DNA of 64,000 nt from Sphingomonas folli (GCF_019429525.1 NZ_JAHXZL010000011.1:124001-188000); one strand, 5' to 3'. Shown: positions 1 through 10,964, counted from the stretch's first letter. Numbers and translations are program-made. The notes: generated from the sequence alone by a model not told the origin.

Positions 1-908
1 TACAGCCGCTCGAACGCGGGGCTGGCATATTCCACCCGCAGCTCGCGCGCGTCGCGCACCCACAAAGCGTCGGTCGAGGCGGCGCCGAACTGCCGGAACC
101 GCGCCTCGCTCTGGCGCAGCGCCGCCTCGGCGCGCTTGCGCGCGGTGAGATCGATGGTGACGACCAGCAGCGAGCGCGGCGCCTCGCCCGCGTCGCCCAG
201 CGGGGTGATGCTGCTGTTGGCCCAGACGACGCTGCCGTCGGCCCGATGGTAGCATTTGTCGAGCGCGGCGGTGCGCCCGCTCGCCAGCGCCTCGCCGACC
301 GCGGCGTAAGAGGCTGCCAGATAGGCCGGGTCGGTCACGTCGGCGACGCCGAGCCGCAGCAGCTCGGCCTCGTCGCGCCCGAGCAGCCGGCACAGCTCCT
401 GGTTGACGCGCAGGAAGCGCCCGCCCTGGTCGACCTCGGAGAGGCCGACCGAGGCGACGGAGAAGATCGCGCGCAGCCGCGCGTCGCTCGCGGCGCGCTG
501 CGCGTCGCGGTGGCGCTCGACGGTGACGTCGCGCAGCACGCCGATCCAGCCCTCGATCGCGCCGGCGGGGTCGCGGATCGGGTCGATCGTCCAGTCGACG
601 ACGTACGGCGCGCCGTCCTTGCGGTAGTTGATTGTCTCGCCGGCGTAGCCGCGGCCGGCGCGCAGCGCGTCCTTGAGCGCGGCGAGCACCGCCCGGTCGG
701 TCTCCGGGCCCTGGACGATCCGCGGCGTCGCGCCGAGCAGCTCGTGCTCCGCGTAGCCGGTGAGCGCGCACATCGCCGCGTTGACGAAGCGGATCACCGG
801 GCCGGGGCGCTCGATCTCGGGCCCGGTGACGACGATCGCATGCCCCGCCACCGCGGCGGCGCGACGGAACATCGGTGCGTCGTGCTCGTCGTGCGGCGGT
901 CCTTTCAT
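1..908 (-). CDS. Multi-PAS sensory protein, C-terminus beyond the window
   Basis: The minus-strand frame opens with ATG at 908 (MKGPPHDEH) and runs off the left edge without a stop, so only about 302 residues are seen. The first PAS domain (about residues 15-125) closely resembles LOV domains in layout: a TGYAEHELLG stretch, then GATPRIVQGPETD, then NYRKDGAPYVVDWTIDPI. The flavin-binding cysteine expected in the NCRFLQ motif is absent (TPRIVQ). A second PAS with PAC (about 140-260) follows and a third begins at the edge. No kinase, GGDEF or EAL domain is visible, so the output module is unknown. There is no signal peptide or membrane segment, so it is probably cytoplasmic. Confidence 0.8.
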   Translation of the reverse strand, partial: MKGPPHDEHDAPMFRRAAAVAGHAIVVTGPEIERPGPVIRFVNAAMCALTGYAEHELLGATPRIVQGPETDRAVLAALKDALRAGRGYAGETINYRKDGAPYVVDWTIDPIRDPAGAIEGWIGVLRDVTVERHRDAQRAASDARLRAIFSVASVGLSEVDQGGRFLRVNQELCRLLGRDEAELLRLGVADVTDPAYLAASYAAVGEALASGRTAALDKCYHRADGSVVWANSSITPLGDAGEAPRSLLVVTIDLTARKRAEAALRQSEARFRQFGAASTDALWVRDARELRVEYASPAFERL

Positions 909-967
909 GCGCCCGGCTTATCGGCCGATCGGCGCCACCGCCAGCCGGTTAGGCATCCGAGCCGCGG

Positions 968-3520
968 TCAGAACTTCGCGCCCAGCCGCAGGCCGATCGT
1001 GCGCGGGGTGATCGGCACGACATACGGCCGCTGGTCGCACGCGCCGCACTGCTGGAAGCGGGAGATCTGGCCGCGCTCGTCCCACAGGTTCCGCACGAAC
1101 AGCTCGAGCGTGTAGCTCGACCATTCCGCCCCCGCGGAGAGGTTGCCCGTGGTATAGCCCTCGATCCGCCCCAGCGCCGCGGCCTTGGCGACGCGCAGGT
1201 CCGACGCCGCAGAGCTCTGGTGCGACACCAGCCCCTGGAGATAGGCCTTGGCCGCACCGATCGGCACGGTGTAGCGCGCGGTGCCGCCGATCTTGAAGCG
1301 CGGCGTCACCGGCAGCCGCGTGCCGCTCGGCGCGAGCACGTCGCTGCCGTCGCCCAGGCAGGTGACGGTGTCGCACAGGTCGGTGCGTGTCTTGGCATCG
1401 GTGTAGGCGCCCGAGGCGGTGAGCGAGAGCGGGCCGGCGCTGACGTTGGCGTCCAGCTCGATGCCGCGGATGCGCGCGTCGGGGCCGTTCTGGATCACGG
1501 TGAAACTGTTCTCGCCCAGGAACGAGAATTGGAACTGGTCCCAGTCCTGCTGGTACACCGCGCCGTTGATCCGCAGCCGCCCGTCGAGCCAGGTCGTCTT
1601 CCAGCCGAGCTCATAGTTGGTGAGGAAGTCGGCGGCATAGTCGCCGACGTCGCCGCGCCGGTTGATCCCGCCGGGGCGGAAGCCCTTCGACCAGGTGGCG
1701 TAGAGCAGCAGCAGGTCGGTCGGCTTCCAGGTCGCGTTGAAGCGATAGGTCACGCCCTGGCCGTCGGCGCGCTTGGGCACCACGGTGTTGCCCTTGACCA
1801 CGCCGAGGTTGACGCAGGGGATCGCGCCGACGTCGGGGGTCGTCAGGAAGGCGCCGGTGTCGCCGCCGTTGAGATAGGCGTCGCGCAGCGTGCCCCCGCC
1901 GGCGAGGTAGCAGCTCGCCACGCCGGTGCGCGAGCTGCCCGCGGCGTTGAACGGCGTCGCGGTATAGGGGCGCCCGTCGGCGGGATCGACGCCGGGATTG
2001 CGGCCGAAGCCGAAGAAGCCGACCAGCGAGTTGTCGTAGATGAAGGCGCGCCCGCCCGCGGTGAGCGTCAGCCGGGGCGTGAGATCGTAGCTCGCCTCGC
2101 CGAAGACCGCGTAATCCTTGTCGACGCGGTGCTGGCGCGTCAGCCACAGCGTCCCGGTATAGCCGTTGACGGAGACGTCGGGGCCGAGGTTCGGGATCTG
2201 GTAGTCCTGGAAGATCAGGTTGCTCTGCCGCTGGTAGAAGCCGCCGGCGACGATCCGGAAGGGCTGGTCGGCGGGCGAGGCGACGCGCAGCTCCTGGCTG
2301 GTCTTCTTGAAATGGTCGCGCCCGATCACGCGCTGGCGCGGGTCGATCGTGTTCCCAGCGGAATCCTGATAGTAGAAATAGCCGGCCAGCCCGCCGACCG
2401 AGGAATAGAGCGAGTCATACGCCTCGGAATAGTCCGTATAGTCGGTCGACTGCTCGGCGCGACGGTCGAGATAGGCGCCGGCATAGGTCACGTCCCAGTT
2501 GCCGAGCTGGCCCTCGATGGTCAGCGCCGCCTGGGCGAAGCGGTCCTTGCGATATTCCGGGTAGAAATGCTGCACCTCGAGGTCGCCGACCTTCGGATCA
2601 TAGGCGTAGGTGCCGTGGCTGCGCTGCTCCTGGTAGAGCAGGGTCGGCGTCGCGGTCCAATTGTCGTCGAGGTCGATCTTGAGCGCGGCGCGGCCGCCAT
2701 AGGTCTCGGTGTCGTTATAGTCCTTCTCGACGAACTGGTCGTTGTTGACCGTGATGCCGCCGGGCTCGGGCAGGAAGCTGCGCGTGCCGGGCACGTTGTC
2801 GATGAAGCCCGCGTCGCGCTGGTAGAAGCCGACGACGCGCAGCGCCACGCGCTCGCCGAACGGGATGTTGAGCATGCCCTCGGTGGAATAGCCGATCCCG
2901 CCCGAGCGGACGCTGTTCACCTCGCCGTCGACGCGGCCGTAGAAGCCGGCGGTGTCGGGCTTGTTGGTGATGATCCGGATCGTGCCGGCCTCGCTCGACG
3001 CGCCGTACAGCGTGCCCTGCGGCCCGGCGAGGCTCTCGATCCGGGCGATGTCGTAGATATGGATGTCGAGCGTGCCGCCGATCGTGGTGACGGGCTGCTC
3101 GTCGAGATAGGTGCCGACCGAGGGCAGCGACCCCGAGTGGTTGCCGTCGCCGCCGGAGGCGACGCCCCGCATGTAGACGGTGGTGACGCCGGGCTGGGTC
3201 GACTGGAACGCCACCGACGGCAGCAGCTGGGTATATTCGTTGAAGTTGGAGACGTTGAGCTGGTCCAGCCGGCGCGTGCCGATGGCCTGGATGCTGATCG
3301 GCACGTCCTGGATATTCTCGTCGCGCTTCTGCGCGGTGACGATGATGTCACCGTCGGTGGCGCTGCTGTTCTGCGGCACGTCGGCCTGGGTGACCTGGCC
3401 AGAGCCGGTCGGCGCGGCGGCGACCTGGTCCGGCGCCGCGTTCTGCGCCGCCGCCGGGGACGCGATCGCGGCTGAGGCGAGAAGCTGCACCAGCATGCGA
3501 CGCTTGAAGCTCACGACCAC
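968..3520 (-). CDS. TonB-dependent outer-membrane receptor
   Basis: An 850-residue protein with an N-terminal signal peptide (cleavage probably near residue 25, after ASPAAA). A TonB-box-like segment DIIVTAQKR lies at 58-66, followed by a plug domain (IQDVPISIQAI, RIESLAGPQGTLYGA) and a long beta-barrel ending in an aromatic residue (LRLGAKF). Such receptors import scarce ligands across the outer membrane using TonB/ExbBD energy. This subgroup, with IQDVPISI plugs, is numerous in sphingomonads and the ligand cannot be told from sequence. No substrate-processing enzymes are adjacent. An internal Met at residue 9 is an alternative start. Confidence 0.93.
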   Translation of the reverse strand: MVVSFKRRMLVQLLASAAIASPAAAQNAAPDQVAAAPTGSGQVTQADVPQNSSATDGDIIVTAQKRDENIQDVPISIQAIGTRRLDQLNVSNFNEYTQLLPSVAFQSTQPGVTTVYMRGVASGGDGNHSGSLPSVGTYLDEQPVTTIGGTLDIHIYDIARIESLAGPQGTLYGASSEAGTIRIITNKPDTAGFYGRVDGEVNSVRSGGIGYSTEGMLNIPFGERVALRVVGFYQRDAGFIDNVPGTRSFLPEPGGITVNNDQFVEKDYNDTETYGGRAALKIDLDDNWTATPTLLYQEQRSHGTYAYDPKVGDLEVQHFYPEYRKDRFAQAALTIEGQLGNWDVTYAGAYLDRRAEQSTDYTDYSEAYDSLYSSVGGLAGYFYYQDSAGNTIDPRQRVIGRDHFKKTSQELRVASPADQPFRIVAGGFYQRQSNLIFQDYQIPNLGPDVSVNGYTGTLWLTRQHRVDKDYAVFGEASYDLTPRLTLTAGGRAFIYDNSLVGFFGFGRNPGVDPADGRPYTATPFNAAGSSRTGVASCYLAGGGTLRDAYLNGGDTGAFLTTPDVGAIPCVNLGVVKGNTVVPKRADGQGVTYRFNATWKPTDLLLLYATWSKGFRPGGINRRGDVGDYAADFLTNYELGWKTTWLDGRLRINGAVYQQDWDQFQFSFLGENSFTVIQNGPDARIRGIELDANVSAGPLSLTASGAYTDAKTRTDLCDTVTCLGDGSDVLAPSGTRLPVTPRFKIGGTARYTVPIGAAKAYLQGLVSHQSSAASDLRVAKAAALGRIEGYTTGNLSAGAEWSSYTLELFVRNLWDERGQISRFQQCGACDQRPYVVPITPRTIGLRLGAKF

Positions 3521-3964
3521 AATGCCCCCATTGTTGCGACTATATGACCGGCATGCTGCGCTGCGGCGCGGGACGCGTCAATCGGCCTTGCGGCGGGGCG
3601 CGACATTTTGTTGCCGCGGGTGTGGCACCGATGTCGCGCATGGCTCGGTGAGCCGCGAGCGGACGACATAAAAGGTCGGCCGCTTCCAGGCGAGCCGGTG
3701 CAACCGCGCCACTCCCGTCCTCCCCACGCAGGCGGGATCCGGCCGCGCCGACCTTCGTGGTAGAGCCTCACGTCGGCGTGTAGGGATCACCGCGTGCGCG
3801 GGGCTGACGGAGGGAGAGGCGACACGTCGCGGGCGGAGGCGAGCGACCGACAGGCCCCGTCGGGCGTCCAGCGCCGCCCCCCGCCCGAGCCCGGGTGGCC
3901 GCCGCGGCGACGGATTTCGACACGCCGACGCAGCGCGCGCGCCGCTCGGCCGTTGTCGCAGGCC
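3521..3964. other. Gene-free stretch between divergent genes
   Basis: About 440 bp between the minus-strand TonB receptor and the plus-strand PAP2 gene. It must carry both promoters. Around 3717-3740 it holds a partial match to the 'cgtcatccc' palindromic repeat family (TCCCCACGCAGGCGGGATCC). Long frames on both strands here are explained by GC skew. No convincing promoter boxes could be assigned. Confidence 0.5.
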
Positions 3965-4672
3965 ATGCAGACGATGATCGACCGCGCCGTCCCCGCCGAG
4001 GAGCCGCGCGATGCCCCGACCGCCCCGCCCGTGCTGTGGATCGCGCTCGGCCTCGCCGGGCTGGTCGGCGTCGTCCTGCTCGCGCTGCTGGTCGGCGGCG
4101 GCGCGCCGCTCGCCTGGGACCGCGCGATCATGCTCGCGCTGCGCGTGCCCGGCGACCCGGCGCAGCCGATCGGCCCGGCGTGGCTGCACGCGGCGCTGGT
4201 CGACGTCACCGCGCTCGGCAGCGGCACGGTGCTGACCCTGGTGGTGGCGGGGGCGAGCGGGCTGCTGCTGGTGCGCCGGCTGTGGCTCACCGCGGCGCTG
4301 GTCGCGGCGGCGACGATCAGCGGCTCGATCCTCGCGGCCCAGGCGAAATACTGGGTCGGGCGGCCGCGGCCCGAGCTGGTCGACCATCTCGTCCAGGTCA
4401 CCGGGCTGAGCTTCCCGAGCGGGCACGCGACCAACAGCGCCCTGGTCTATCTCACGCTCGCCGGGCTGGTCGCGCAGGTCGCCGACGGGCGCGCGGTGCG
4501 CAGCTACATCTTCTCTATCGCGATCCTGCTGACCGGGACGATCGGGGTGAGCCGCGTGTACCTCGGCGTGCACTGGCCGTCCGACGTGCTGGCGGGCTGG
4601 TGCGCCGGCACGGGTTGGGCGGCTTTATGGTGGTGGCTCGGCGCGACCCTGCGGCGCTCGCTGGCGCGCTAG
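3965..4672 (+). CDS. PAP2-family membrane phosphatase
   Basis: About 235 residues from ATG 3965 (MQTMIDRAV; a second ATG is at 3974). The frame is open further upstream, but that part is Arg/Pro-rich and unlike the family. The three PAP2 active-site motifs are intact: K128-YWVGRPRP, PSGH at 151-154, and SRVYLGVH at 196-203 with D207. Several hydrophobic segments (about residues 22-43, 85-125, 155-170, 180-195, 210-230) fit a six-helix membrane enzyme with a periplasmic active site. Members dephosphorylate lipid phosphates such as undecaprenyl-pyrophosphate, phosphatidate or phosphatidylglycerophosphate; which one applies here is unknown. Confidence 0.88.
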   Translation: MQTMIDRAVPAEEPRDAPTAPPVLWIALGLAGLVGVVLLALLVGGGAPLAWDRAIMLALRVPGDPAQPIGPAWLHAALVDVTALGSGTVLTLVVAGASGLLLVRRLWLTAALVAAATISGSILAAQAKYWVGRPRPELVDHLVQVTGLSFPSGHATNSALVYLTLAGLVAQVADGRAVRSYIFSIAILLTGTIGVSRVYLGVHWPSDVLAGWCAGTGWAALWWWLGATLRRSLAR

Positions 4673-4795
4673 AGGCTGATTCATCTGGTGTGAACCTGCG
4701 GGGGTGCTCCGACCGACGTAGGAGCCCAGAGCCTCGCGCGTCACGCCTGCGGCCCTGGGCTCCGGCGTTCACCGGAGCACGGACCGAGGGAGGTG
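4670..4795 (+). repeat. Dispersed intergenic repeat, copy matching 50500-50600
   Basis: Starting at the PAP2 stop codon, this stretch (CTAGAGGCTGATTCATCTGG, then GTGCTCC, GTAGGAGCCCAGAG, CCTGGGCTCCGGCG) matches the reverse complement of about 50510-50600 nearly base for base in blocks. It contains inverted arms (GTGCTCCG and CGGAGCAC) like the other 'GGGGCCCA' elements of the window. Confidence 0.7.
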
Positions 4796-4895
4796 GGTCA
4801 GACCCTAGCGCGACGCCGGCGAGCGATAGGCAACCGATTGGCAAGAAAACGGGAATACCGGCGTGCCCTGGGGCAGGCGAACGGGGGATCTGTTT

Positions 4896-5597
4896 GTGTC
4901 AGAAGGTAGTTTCACGAGGCGTTGGCTGATCGCCCTGGGCCTGTTGGTCGTGGCGGCGCTCGCTTTCCCTCTCCTGTTACGCCCACTCCTCGGCGCCACC
5001 GCCTGCGCGGGGACGGGGGGAGCATGCGGCGCGGTCGCGCTCTTAGCCGGCATTGTCTTTCGGCTGCCGCTGGTGATCGGGGTGGGTGTGTATATCGCCC
5101 GACTTGCCTATCTCAGGTCCCGCACGATCGGCCTCTATCCAGCGGCCTTCCTCTTCGTGCTCAGCGTCTATCTCGCGGCGGCGCCGGCCCTGTTCGGCGT
5201 TGGCAACGTCTCGAGCGCCGCGTTCACGCTGGGCGTTGATCCTCGCTACGGCGTCACCGCGTTCGGTCTGCTCGTCGCCGCGTTGCTGGGCCTCGGTGCG
5301 CTGTCTCCCAAGACCGCCACGCGACCGCTGGCCGCGCGCTCGACCACTTTCGCCATCGGCGCGTTGTCGATGATCTTGCTCCTCCCCGCGTCACTGCGCG
5401 GCGCCGCGCTGATCCCGCTCAGCGGCCCGTGGTTGAAGCGGGTGTCGTACCAACTCGAGGCGCTATTCTCGCCCATGCTGCGCGCCGCCGATGGCAAACT
5501 GGCGCTCGCCGTCCCGCTCTGCTTCACGTGCACGCTCTTGTGGTGGCTCATCGCCACGCGGCGGTCGACGCACCGTCTCGGTGCGACCGACGCCTAG
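4896..5597 (+). CDS. Predicted multi-pass membrane protein of unknown function
   Basis: A 233-residue frame from GTG 4896 (a GTG at 4863 would add 11 residues). It has five or six strongly hydrophobic segments (roughly 10-30, 48-68, 80-105, 118-140, 158-175 and a C-terminal one containing CFTCTLLWWLIA). No catalytic motif, transport signature or known domain is recognisable. It follows the repeat element after the PAP2 gene and ends just before a convergent CitE-like gene. Codon usage is slightly less GC-biased than its neighbours. Confidence 0.6.
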   Translation: MSEGSFTRRWLIALGLLVVAALAFPLLLRPLLGATACAGTGGACGAVALLAGIVFRLPLVIGVGVYIARLAYLRSRTIGLYPAAFLFVLSVYLAAAPALFGVGNVSSAAFTLGVDPRYGVTAFGLLVAALLGLGALSPKTATRPLAARSTTFAIGALSMILLLPASLRGAALIPLSGPWLKRVSYQLEALFSPMLRAADGKLALAVPLCFTCTLLWWLIATRRSTHRLGATDA

Positions 5598-6427
5598 CGC
5601 GGGTCCGCTCGCGCGAGCAGCCGCCGCGCCGCGGCGAGGTGCGGCGCGTCGACCATGCGGCCGTCGAGCTGGAGCGCGCCCGCGCCCGGGTGCGCGTCGA
5701 ACAGCGCGACGAGCCGCCGCGCCGCCGCCAGCTCGTCCTCGCCGGGGGTGAAAGCGGCGTTGATCACCGCCACCTGCGCGGGGTGGATTGCCATCATCCC
5801 GGTGAAACCGTCCCGCCGCGCGCGCGCCGCATAGGCCGCCAGCCCGTCCAGGTCGCGGAAATCGGGGTAGACCGTCTCGATCGCCGCCACGCCGGCGGCA
5901 TGCGCGGCGAACAAGGCGAGCGCGCGCACCATCTTATAGGGGTCGGTGTAGTCCCCGTCCGCCGCGCGCGCGGTGAGCGCCCCGATCGCGGCGGGCAGGT
6001 CCTCCGCGCCCCAGGTCAGCCCCGCCAGCCCGGCGCCGTCATAGTCCCCGAGCGCGAAGACCGCGCGCGGCGTCTCGGTCGCGATCGGGAGCACGTGATA
6101 GTCGCCCGGCAGCGCGGCGCGCAGCGCGGCGACGGTGGCGCGGCCCTCCGCCTTGGGCAGCACCACGCCGGCGAGCGGCGCGCCCGCCAGCGCGGCGGCG
6201 TCGGCGGCGAACGCCTCGGTCCCGACCGGGTTGACCCGCACCAGCAGCGCCGGGCCGGCCGGCGCGCGCGCGAGAAGGGCGCGTACCGCGTCGCGCGCCG
6301 CCGGCTTGGCGGCGGGCGCGACCGCGTCCTCCAGGTCGAGGATCAGCGCGTCGGCGCCGAGCCCCAGCGCTTTCTCCATCCGCTCCGGCCGGTCGCCCGG
6401 CACGAACAGGAGCGAGCGCCACGTCAC
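5594..6427 (-). CDS. CitE-like HpcH/HpaI aldolase / CoA ester lyase
   Basis: A 277-residue protein starting at GTG 6427 and overlapping the galE stop by 4 bp (GTGA), so the two are translationally coupled. It shows CitE-family landmarks: the N-terminal SLLFVPGDRPERMEKAL, the magnesium-site region DALILDLEDAV, RVNP, LPKAEG, and a C-terminal AIHPAQV. Relatives cleave citramalyl-CoA, malyl-CoA or citryl-CoA or act as CoA-ester thioesterases. No other citrate lyase subunit is nearby, so it is likely a stand-alone lyase or thioesterase of unknown substrate. Pairing with galE has no obvious metabolic logic. Confidence 0.85.
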   Translation of the reverse strand: MTWRSLLFVPGDRPERMEKALGLGADALILDLEDAVAPAAKPAARDAVRALLARAPAGPALLVRVNPVGTEAFAADAAALAGAPLAGVVLPKAEGRATVAALRAALPGDYHVLPIATETPRAVFALGDYDGAGLAGLTWGAEDLPAAIGALTARAADGDYTDPYKMVRALALFAAHAAGVAAIETVYPDFRDLDGLAAYAARARRDGFTGMMAIHPAQVAVINAAFTPGEDELAAARRLVALFDAHPGAGALQLDGRMVDAPHLAAARRLLARADPR

Positions 6428-7434
6428 CGCGCGCGTTCGGCCAGCCGCCGCTCCCACGCCAGCGCGTCGCGGACGATCCCCTCCAGGTCGTCGCGCCGCG
6501 GCGCCCAGTCGATCGTGCGCAGGATCGCGGCATTGTCCGCGACCAGCTCGGCCGGGTCGCCCGCGCGGCGGCCCTCGAGGCGGCGCTCGATCGGGTGGTT
6601 GGTCACGCGGTCGACCGCGTCGAGCACCTCCAGCACCGAGAAGCCGCGGCCGTAGCCGCAGTTGAGCGTGTGGCTCTCGCCCGGCCGCTCGACCAGCAGC
6701 TTCAGCGCGGCGACATGCGCCTCGGCGAGGTCGCTGACGTGGATATAGTCGCGCACCCCGGTGCCGTCGCTGGTCGGGAAGTCGGTGCCGTAGACCGACA
6801 CCGCGGCGCGCTTGCCGGTCGCGGCCTCGACCGCGATCTTGATCAGATGGGTCGCGCCGACGGTCGACTGGCCGCTGCGCCCCTGCGGGTCCGCGCCCGC
6901 GACGTTGAAATAGCGCAGGCAGCAGTGGTTCATCGGGTGCGCCGCCGAGACGTCCTTGAGCATATGCTCGGTCATCAGCTTGGACATGCCGTACGGATTG
7001 ATCGGCACCTTGGGGTCGTTCTCGGCGACGGGCACGCGCTCGGGCGTGCCATAGGTCGCCGCGGTCGAGGAGAAGATGAAGTGCGGCACGCCCTCGGCCA
7101 CCGCGCTCTCGATCAGGCTGCGCGTCGCCGCGGTGTTGTTGCGATAATATTTGAGCGGGTCGGTGACCGACTCGGGCACCACCACCGAGCCGGCGAAATG
7201 CATGATCGCGCGCACCTCGTGCTCGCGGATCACGTCGCGGACGCGCGCGTCCTCGACCGCGACGTCGACGAAGGCGGCGCGCGGGTCGACCGCCCAGTCG
7301 AAGCCGGTGACGAGATTGTCGACGACGACGACGTCGTAGCCGGCATCCAGCAGCGCGAGCACGGCGTGGCTGCCGATATAGCCGGCGCCGCCGGTCACCA
7401 TCACCTTGCCGTCGAGCGTCGCGTCCTGCGTCAT
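6424..7434 (-). CDS. galE: UDP-glucose 4-epimerase
   Basis: A 336-residue extended short-chain dehydrogenase. It has the NAD-binding TGGAGYIGSH at 14-23, the FSSTAATYG catalytic Ser/Thr region at 121-129, the Y148-GMS-K152 catalytic dyad and the downstream NVAGADP and RDYIHVSDLA motifs of bacterial GalE. It interconverts UDP-glucose and UDP-galactose in the cytoplasm, supplying surface polysaccharides. Length and motifs fit full-length GalE. It is first in a two-gene unit with the CitE-like lyase; the divergent neighbour is msrA. Confidence 0.93.
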   Translation of the reverse strand: MTQDATLDGKVMVTGGAGYIGSHAVLALLDAGYDVVVVDNLVTGFDWAVDPRAAFVDVAVEDARVRDVIREHEVRAIMHFAGSVVVPESVTDPLKYYRNNTAATRSLIESAVAEGVPHFIFSSTAATYGTPERVPVAENDPKVPINPYGMSKLMTEHMLKDVSAAHPMNHCCLRYFNVAGADPQGRSGQSTVGATHLIKIAVEAATGKRAAVSVYGTDFPTSDGTGVRDYIHVSDLAEAHVAALKLLVERPGESHTLNCGYGRGFSVLEVLDAVDRVTNHPIERRLEGRRAGDPAELVADNAAILRTIDWAPRRDDLEGIVRDALAWERRLAERAR

Positions 7435-7501
7435 GCCTGTCTCCCGTGCCGTTGCCGCCGCCTAGCGGCTTCCTACATGACACGCAAAGGAGACGCTTCT
7501 C

Positions 7502-8047
7502 ATGACGGAATATGCGACGCTGGCGGGTGGCTGCTTCTGGTGCACCGAGGCGGTGTTCAAGGACGTGATCGGCGTGGAGAGCGTCGAGAGCGGCTATATC
7601 GGCGGCCACGTCCCCCACCCGACCTACAAGCAGGTGTGCGGCGGTGACACCGGCCACGCCGAGGCGATCCGGGTCGGCTTCGACCCCGCGCAGGTGAGCT
7701 ACGCCGACCTGCTCGACATCTTCTTCGCCACGCACGACCCGACCCAGCTCAACCGCCAGGGCAACGACGTCGGCACGCAGTATCGCTCGGCGATCTTCCC
7801 CGAGACGGTGATGCAGGAGGAACAGGCCAACCAGGCGATCGCGCGCGCGCAGGAGGATGCGCCGGGCAAGATCGTGACCACGATCGAGGAGTTCGGGGAC
7901 TGGTACCCGGCCGAGGGTTACCACCAGGATTACTGGGAGACCGCCGGGCGGTCGAACCCTTATTGCATGGCGGTGATCCCGCCCAAGCTGCAGAAGCTGC
8001 GCAAGAGCTTCGCCGCGCGCAGCAGGGCGAGCGCGTCGGCGGCGTGA
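7502..8047 (+). CDS. msrA: Peptide-methionine (S)-S-oxide reductase
   Basis: A 181-residue cytoplasmic MsrA with the signature GGCFWCTE (catalytic Cys11, second Cys14), the substrate-binding GHAEAIRV stretch and the DPTQLNRQGNDVGTQYRS segment. It repairs the S-epimer of methionine sulfoxide in proteins. A strong ribosome site (AAAGGAGA) lies at about 7487-7494 before ATG 7502. It is divergent from galE and convergent with the Sua5-type gene, with a palindromic repeat between them. Confidence 0.95.
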   Translation: MTEYATLAGGCFWCTEAVFKDVIGVESVESGYIGGHVPHPTYKQVCGGDTGHAEAIRVGFDPAQVSYADLLDIFFATHDPTQLNRQGNDVGTQYRSAIFPETVMQEEQANQAIARAQEDAPGKIVTTIEEFGDWYPAEGYHQDYWETAGRSNPYCMAVIPPKLQKLRKSFAARSRASASAA

Positions 8048-8123
8048 GGGAGGGGCGGCCTCGCCGGGGTTGAGAGCTCGTCTTGGCCAAGGCCCGCCGA
8101 CGTGATCGCCGGGCTCCCTTTCT

Positions 8124-8222
8124 CCGTCATCCCGGACTTGGTCCGGGATCCATCCTTCCGCGTGAGCAACGCCTTCTACGTACGCGGACCGCTGGATCCC
8201 GGAACACGTCCGGGATGACGGG
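8124..8222. repeat. Palindromic dispersed repeat (CGTCATCCC type)
   Basis: The arms CCGTCATCCCGGACTTGGTC at 8124-8143 and CACGTCCGGGATGACGG at the right end are inverted and flank a roughly 60-bp centre with further pairing (GGGATCCA, TGGATCCC). It sits between two convergent genes, where it could act as a bidirectional terminator. Related copies are at 31341 and 57421-57913. Confidence 0.8.
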
Positions 8223-8279
8223 GAAAGAGGAGCGGGCAAGCTCCGAAGCGATGCCGCGGCAGGAACACGCCGCGCGCGC

Positions 8280-9206
8280 CTAGCGCCGCGCGGCGCGGCG
8301 CAGCCGGTCGTTGATCGCGACCCCCACGCCCGCCTCGGGCACCGGCGCCACCGCGATCCGCGCGCGCGCGCTCGCGTCGGCGCGGTGGAGCGCGTCGAAC
8401 AGCCGCGCCGCCGCCTCGACCGGGTCGCCCGCCGCCGACAGCGTGTCGTCCCCCGCCACCGCGCCATAGCCGATCAGCCACTCGTCCGCCTCGCCGGCGA
8501 CCGCCTCCAGCCGCAGCGGCTTGCGCGGCGCATAATGGGTCGCGAGCTGCCCCGGCGCGCTGACGTGCGCGGTCGTCCCCGCCGTCACCGGCAGCAGCGC
8601 GCGCAGCATCTCCGCGGTGACCGGGCCGGGGCGCAGGATCGTCCGCCCCGCCACGATCGTCGACTCCACCCCCTCGTCCGTCGCGCCGTCGTCGAGGATC
8701 AGCGGCACCGCCGCGCCCAGGCTCGCCGCGACATGCTCGGCGCGGGTGGGGCTGATCGCGTTGCTCGCGTTGGCCGAGGGCGCGGCGAGCGGCGCGCCGC
8801 TGACCGCCAGCAGCGCGCGCATCGCGCGATGCGCCGGCACGCGCAGCGCGATCGTGTCGAGCCCCGCGGTGACCAGCGACGCCACCCCCGCCCCCGCGCG
8901 CAGCGGCAGCACCAGCGTCAGCGGCCCCGGCCAGAAGCGCCCCGCCAGCGCCCGCGCGTCGTCGTCGAGCACCGCCAGCGCCTCCGCCGCGGCGAGATCG
9001 AGCACGTGGACGATCAGCGGGTTGAAGCTGGGCCGCCCTTTCGCGGCGTAGATCCGCGCCACCGCACGCGAATCGCGCGCGTCGGCGGCCAGGCCGTAGA
9101 CGGTCTCGGTCGGCACCGCGACGATCCCGCCGGCGCGGATCGCCGCCGCCGCCGCCGCGATCGCGGCCGTGCCGTAGCGGCGGATCTGGGGGAGTTGAGC
9201 GGTCAT
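8280..9206 (-). CDS. L-threonylcarbamoyladenylate synthase, Sua5 type
   Basis: From ATG 9206 (MTAQLPQIRRYG) the protein is 308 residues. The N-terminal YrdC/TsaC domain carries IVAVPTETVYGLAADA, the KGRPSFNPLIVH motif and SANASNAISPT. A C-terminal Sua5 domain follows (HYAPRKPLRLEA onward), as in the longer Sua5 class. It makes threonylcarbamoyl-AMP from threonine, bicarbonate and ATP for the t6A modification of ANN-decoding tRNAs. The reading frame continues 38 codons upstream, but that part overlaps the divergent dehydrogenase and lacks family similarity. Confidence 0.93.
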   Translation of the reverse strand: MTAQLPQIRRYGTAAIAAAAAAIRAGGIVAVPTETVYGLAADARDSRAVARIYAAKGRPSFNPLIVHVLDLAAAEALAVLDDDARALAGRFWPGPLTLVLPLRAGAGVASLVTAGLDTIALRVPAHRAMRALLAVSGAPLAAPSANASNAISPTRAEHVAASLGAAVPLILDDGATDEGVESTIVAGRTILRPGPVTAEMLRALLPVTAGTTAHVSAPGQLATHYAPRKPLRLEAVAGEADEWLIGYGAVAGDDTLSAAGDPVEAAARLFDALHRADASARARIAVAPVPEAGVGVAINDRLRRAARR

Positions 9207-9242
9207 CGCACCGGGTATAGCGAGGGCGCACAGGAGAGAGAA

Positions 9243-10913
<1,671 letters not shown>

Positions 10914-10964
10914 TCGGACCCGAGGGACGCGAGACGCGGATGAACCGCTCTCCTTCCTCCTAGC

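Noticed and set aside
1220..3475. A 751-codon plus-strand open frame opposite the first TonB receptor
   Set aside because: Its composition (Arg/Ala/Gly/Val with no folded-domain motifs) is the expected antisense shadow of a high-GC gene.
3578..4573. A 331-codon minus-strand frame opposite the PAP2 gene
   Set aside because: Low-complexity Arg-rich translation; the plus-strand PAP2 motifs are intact.
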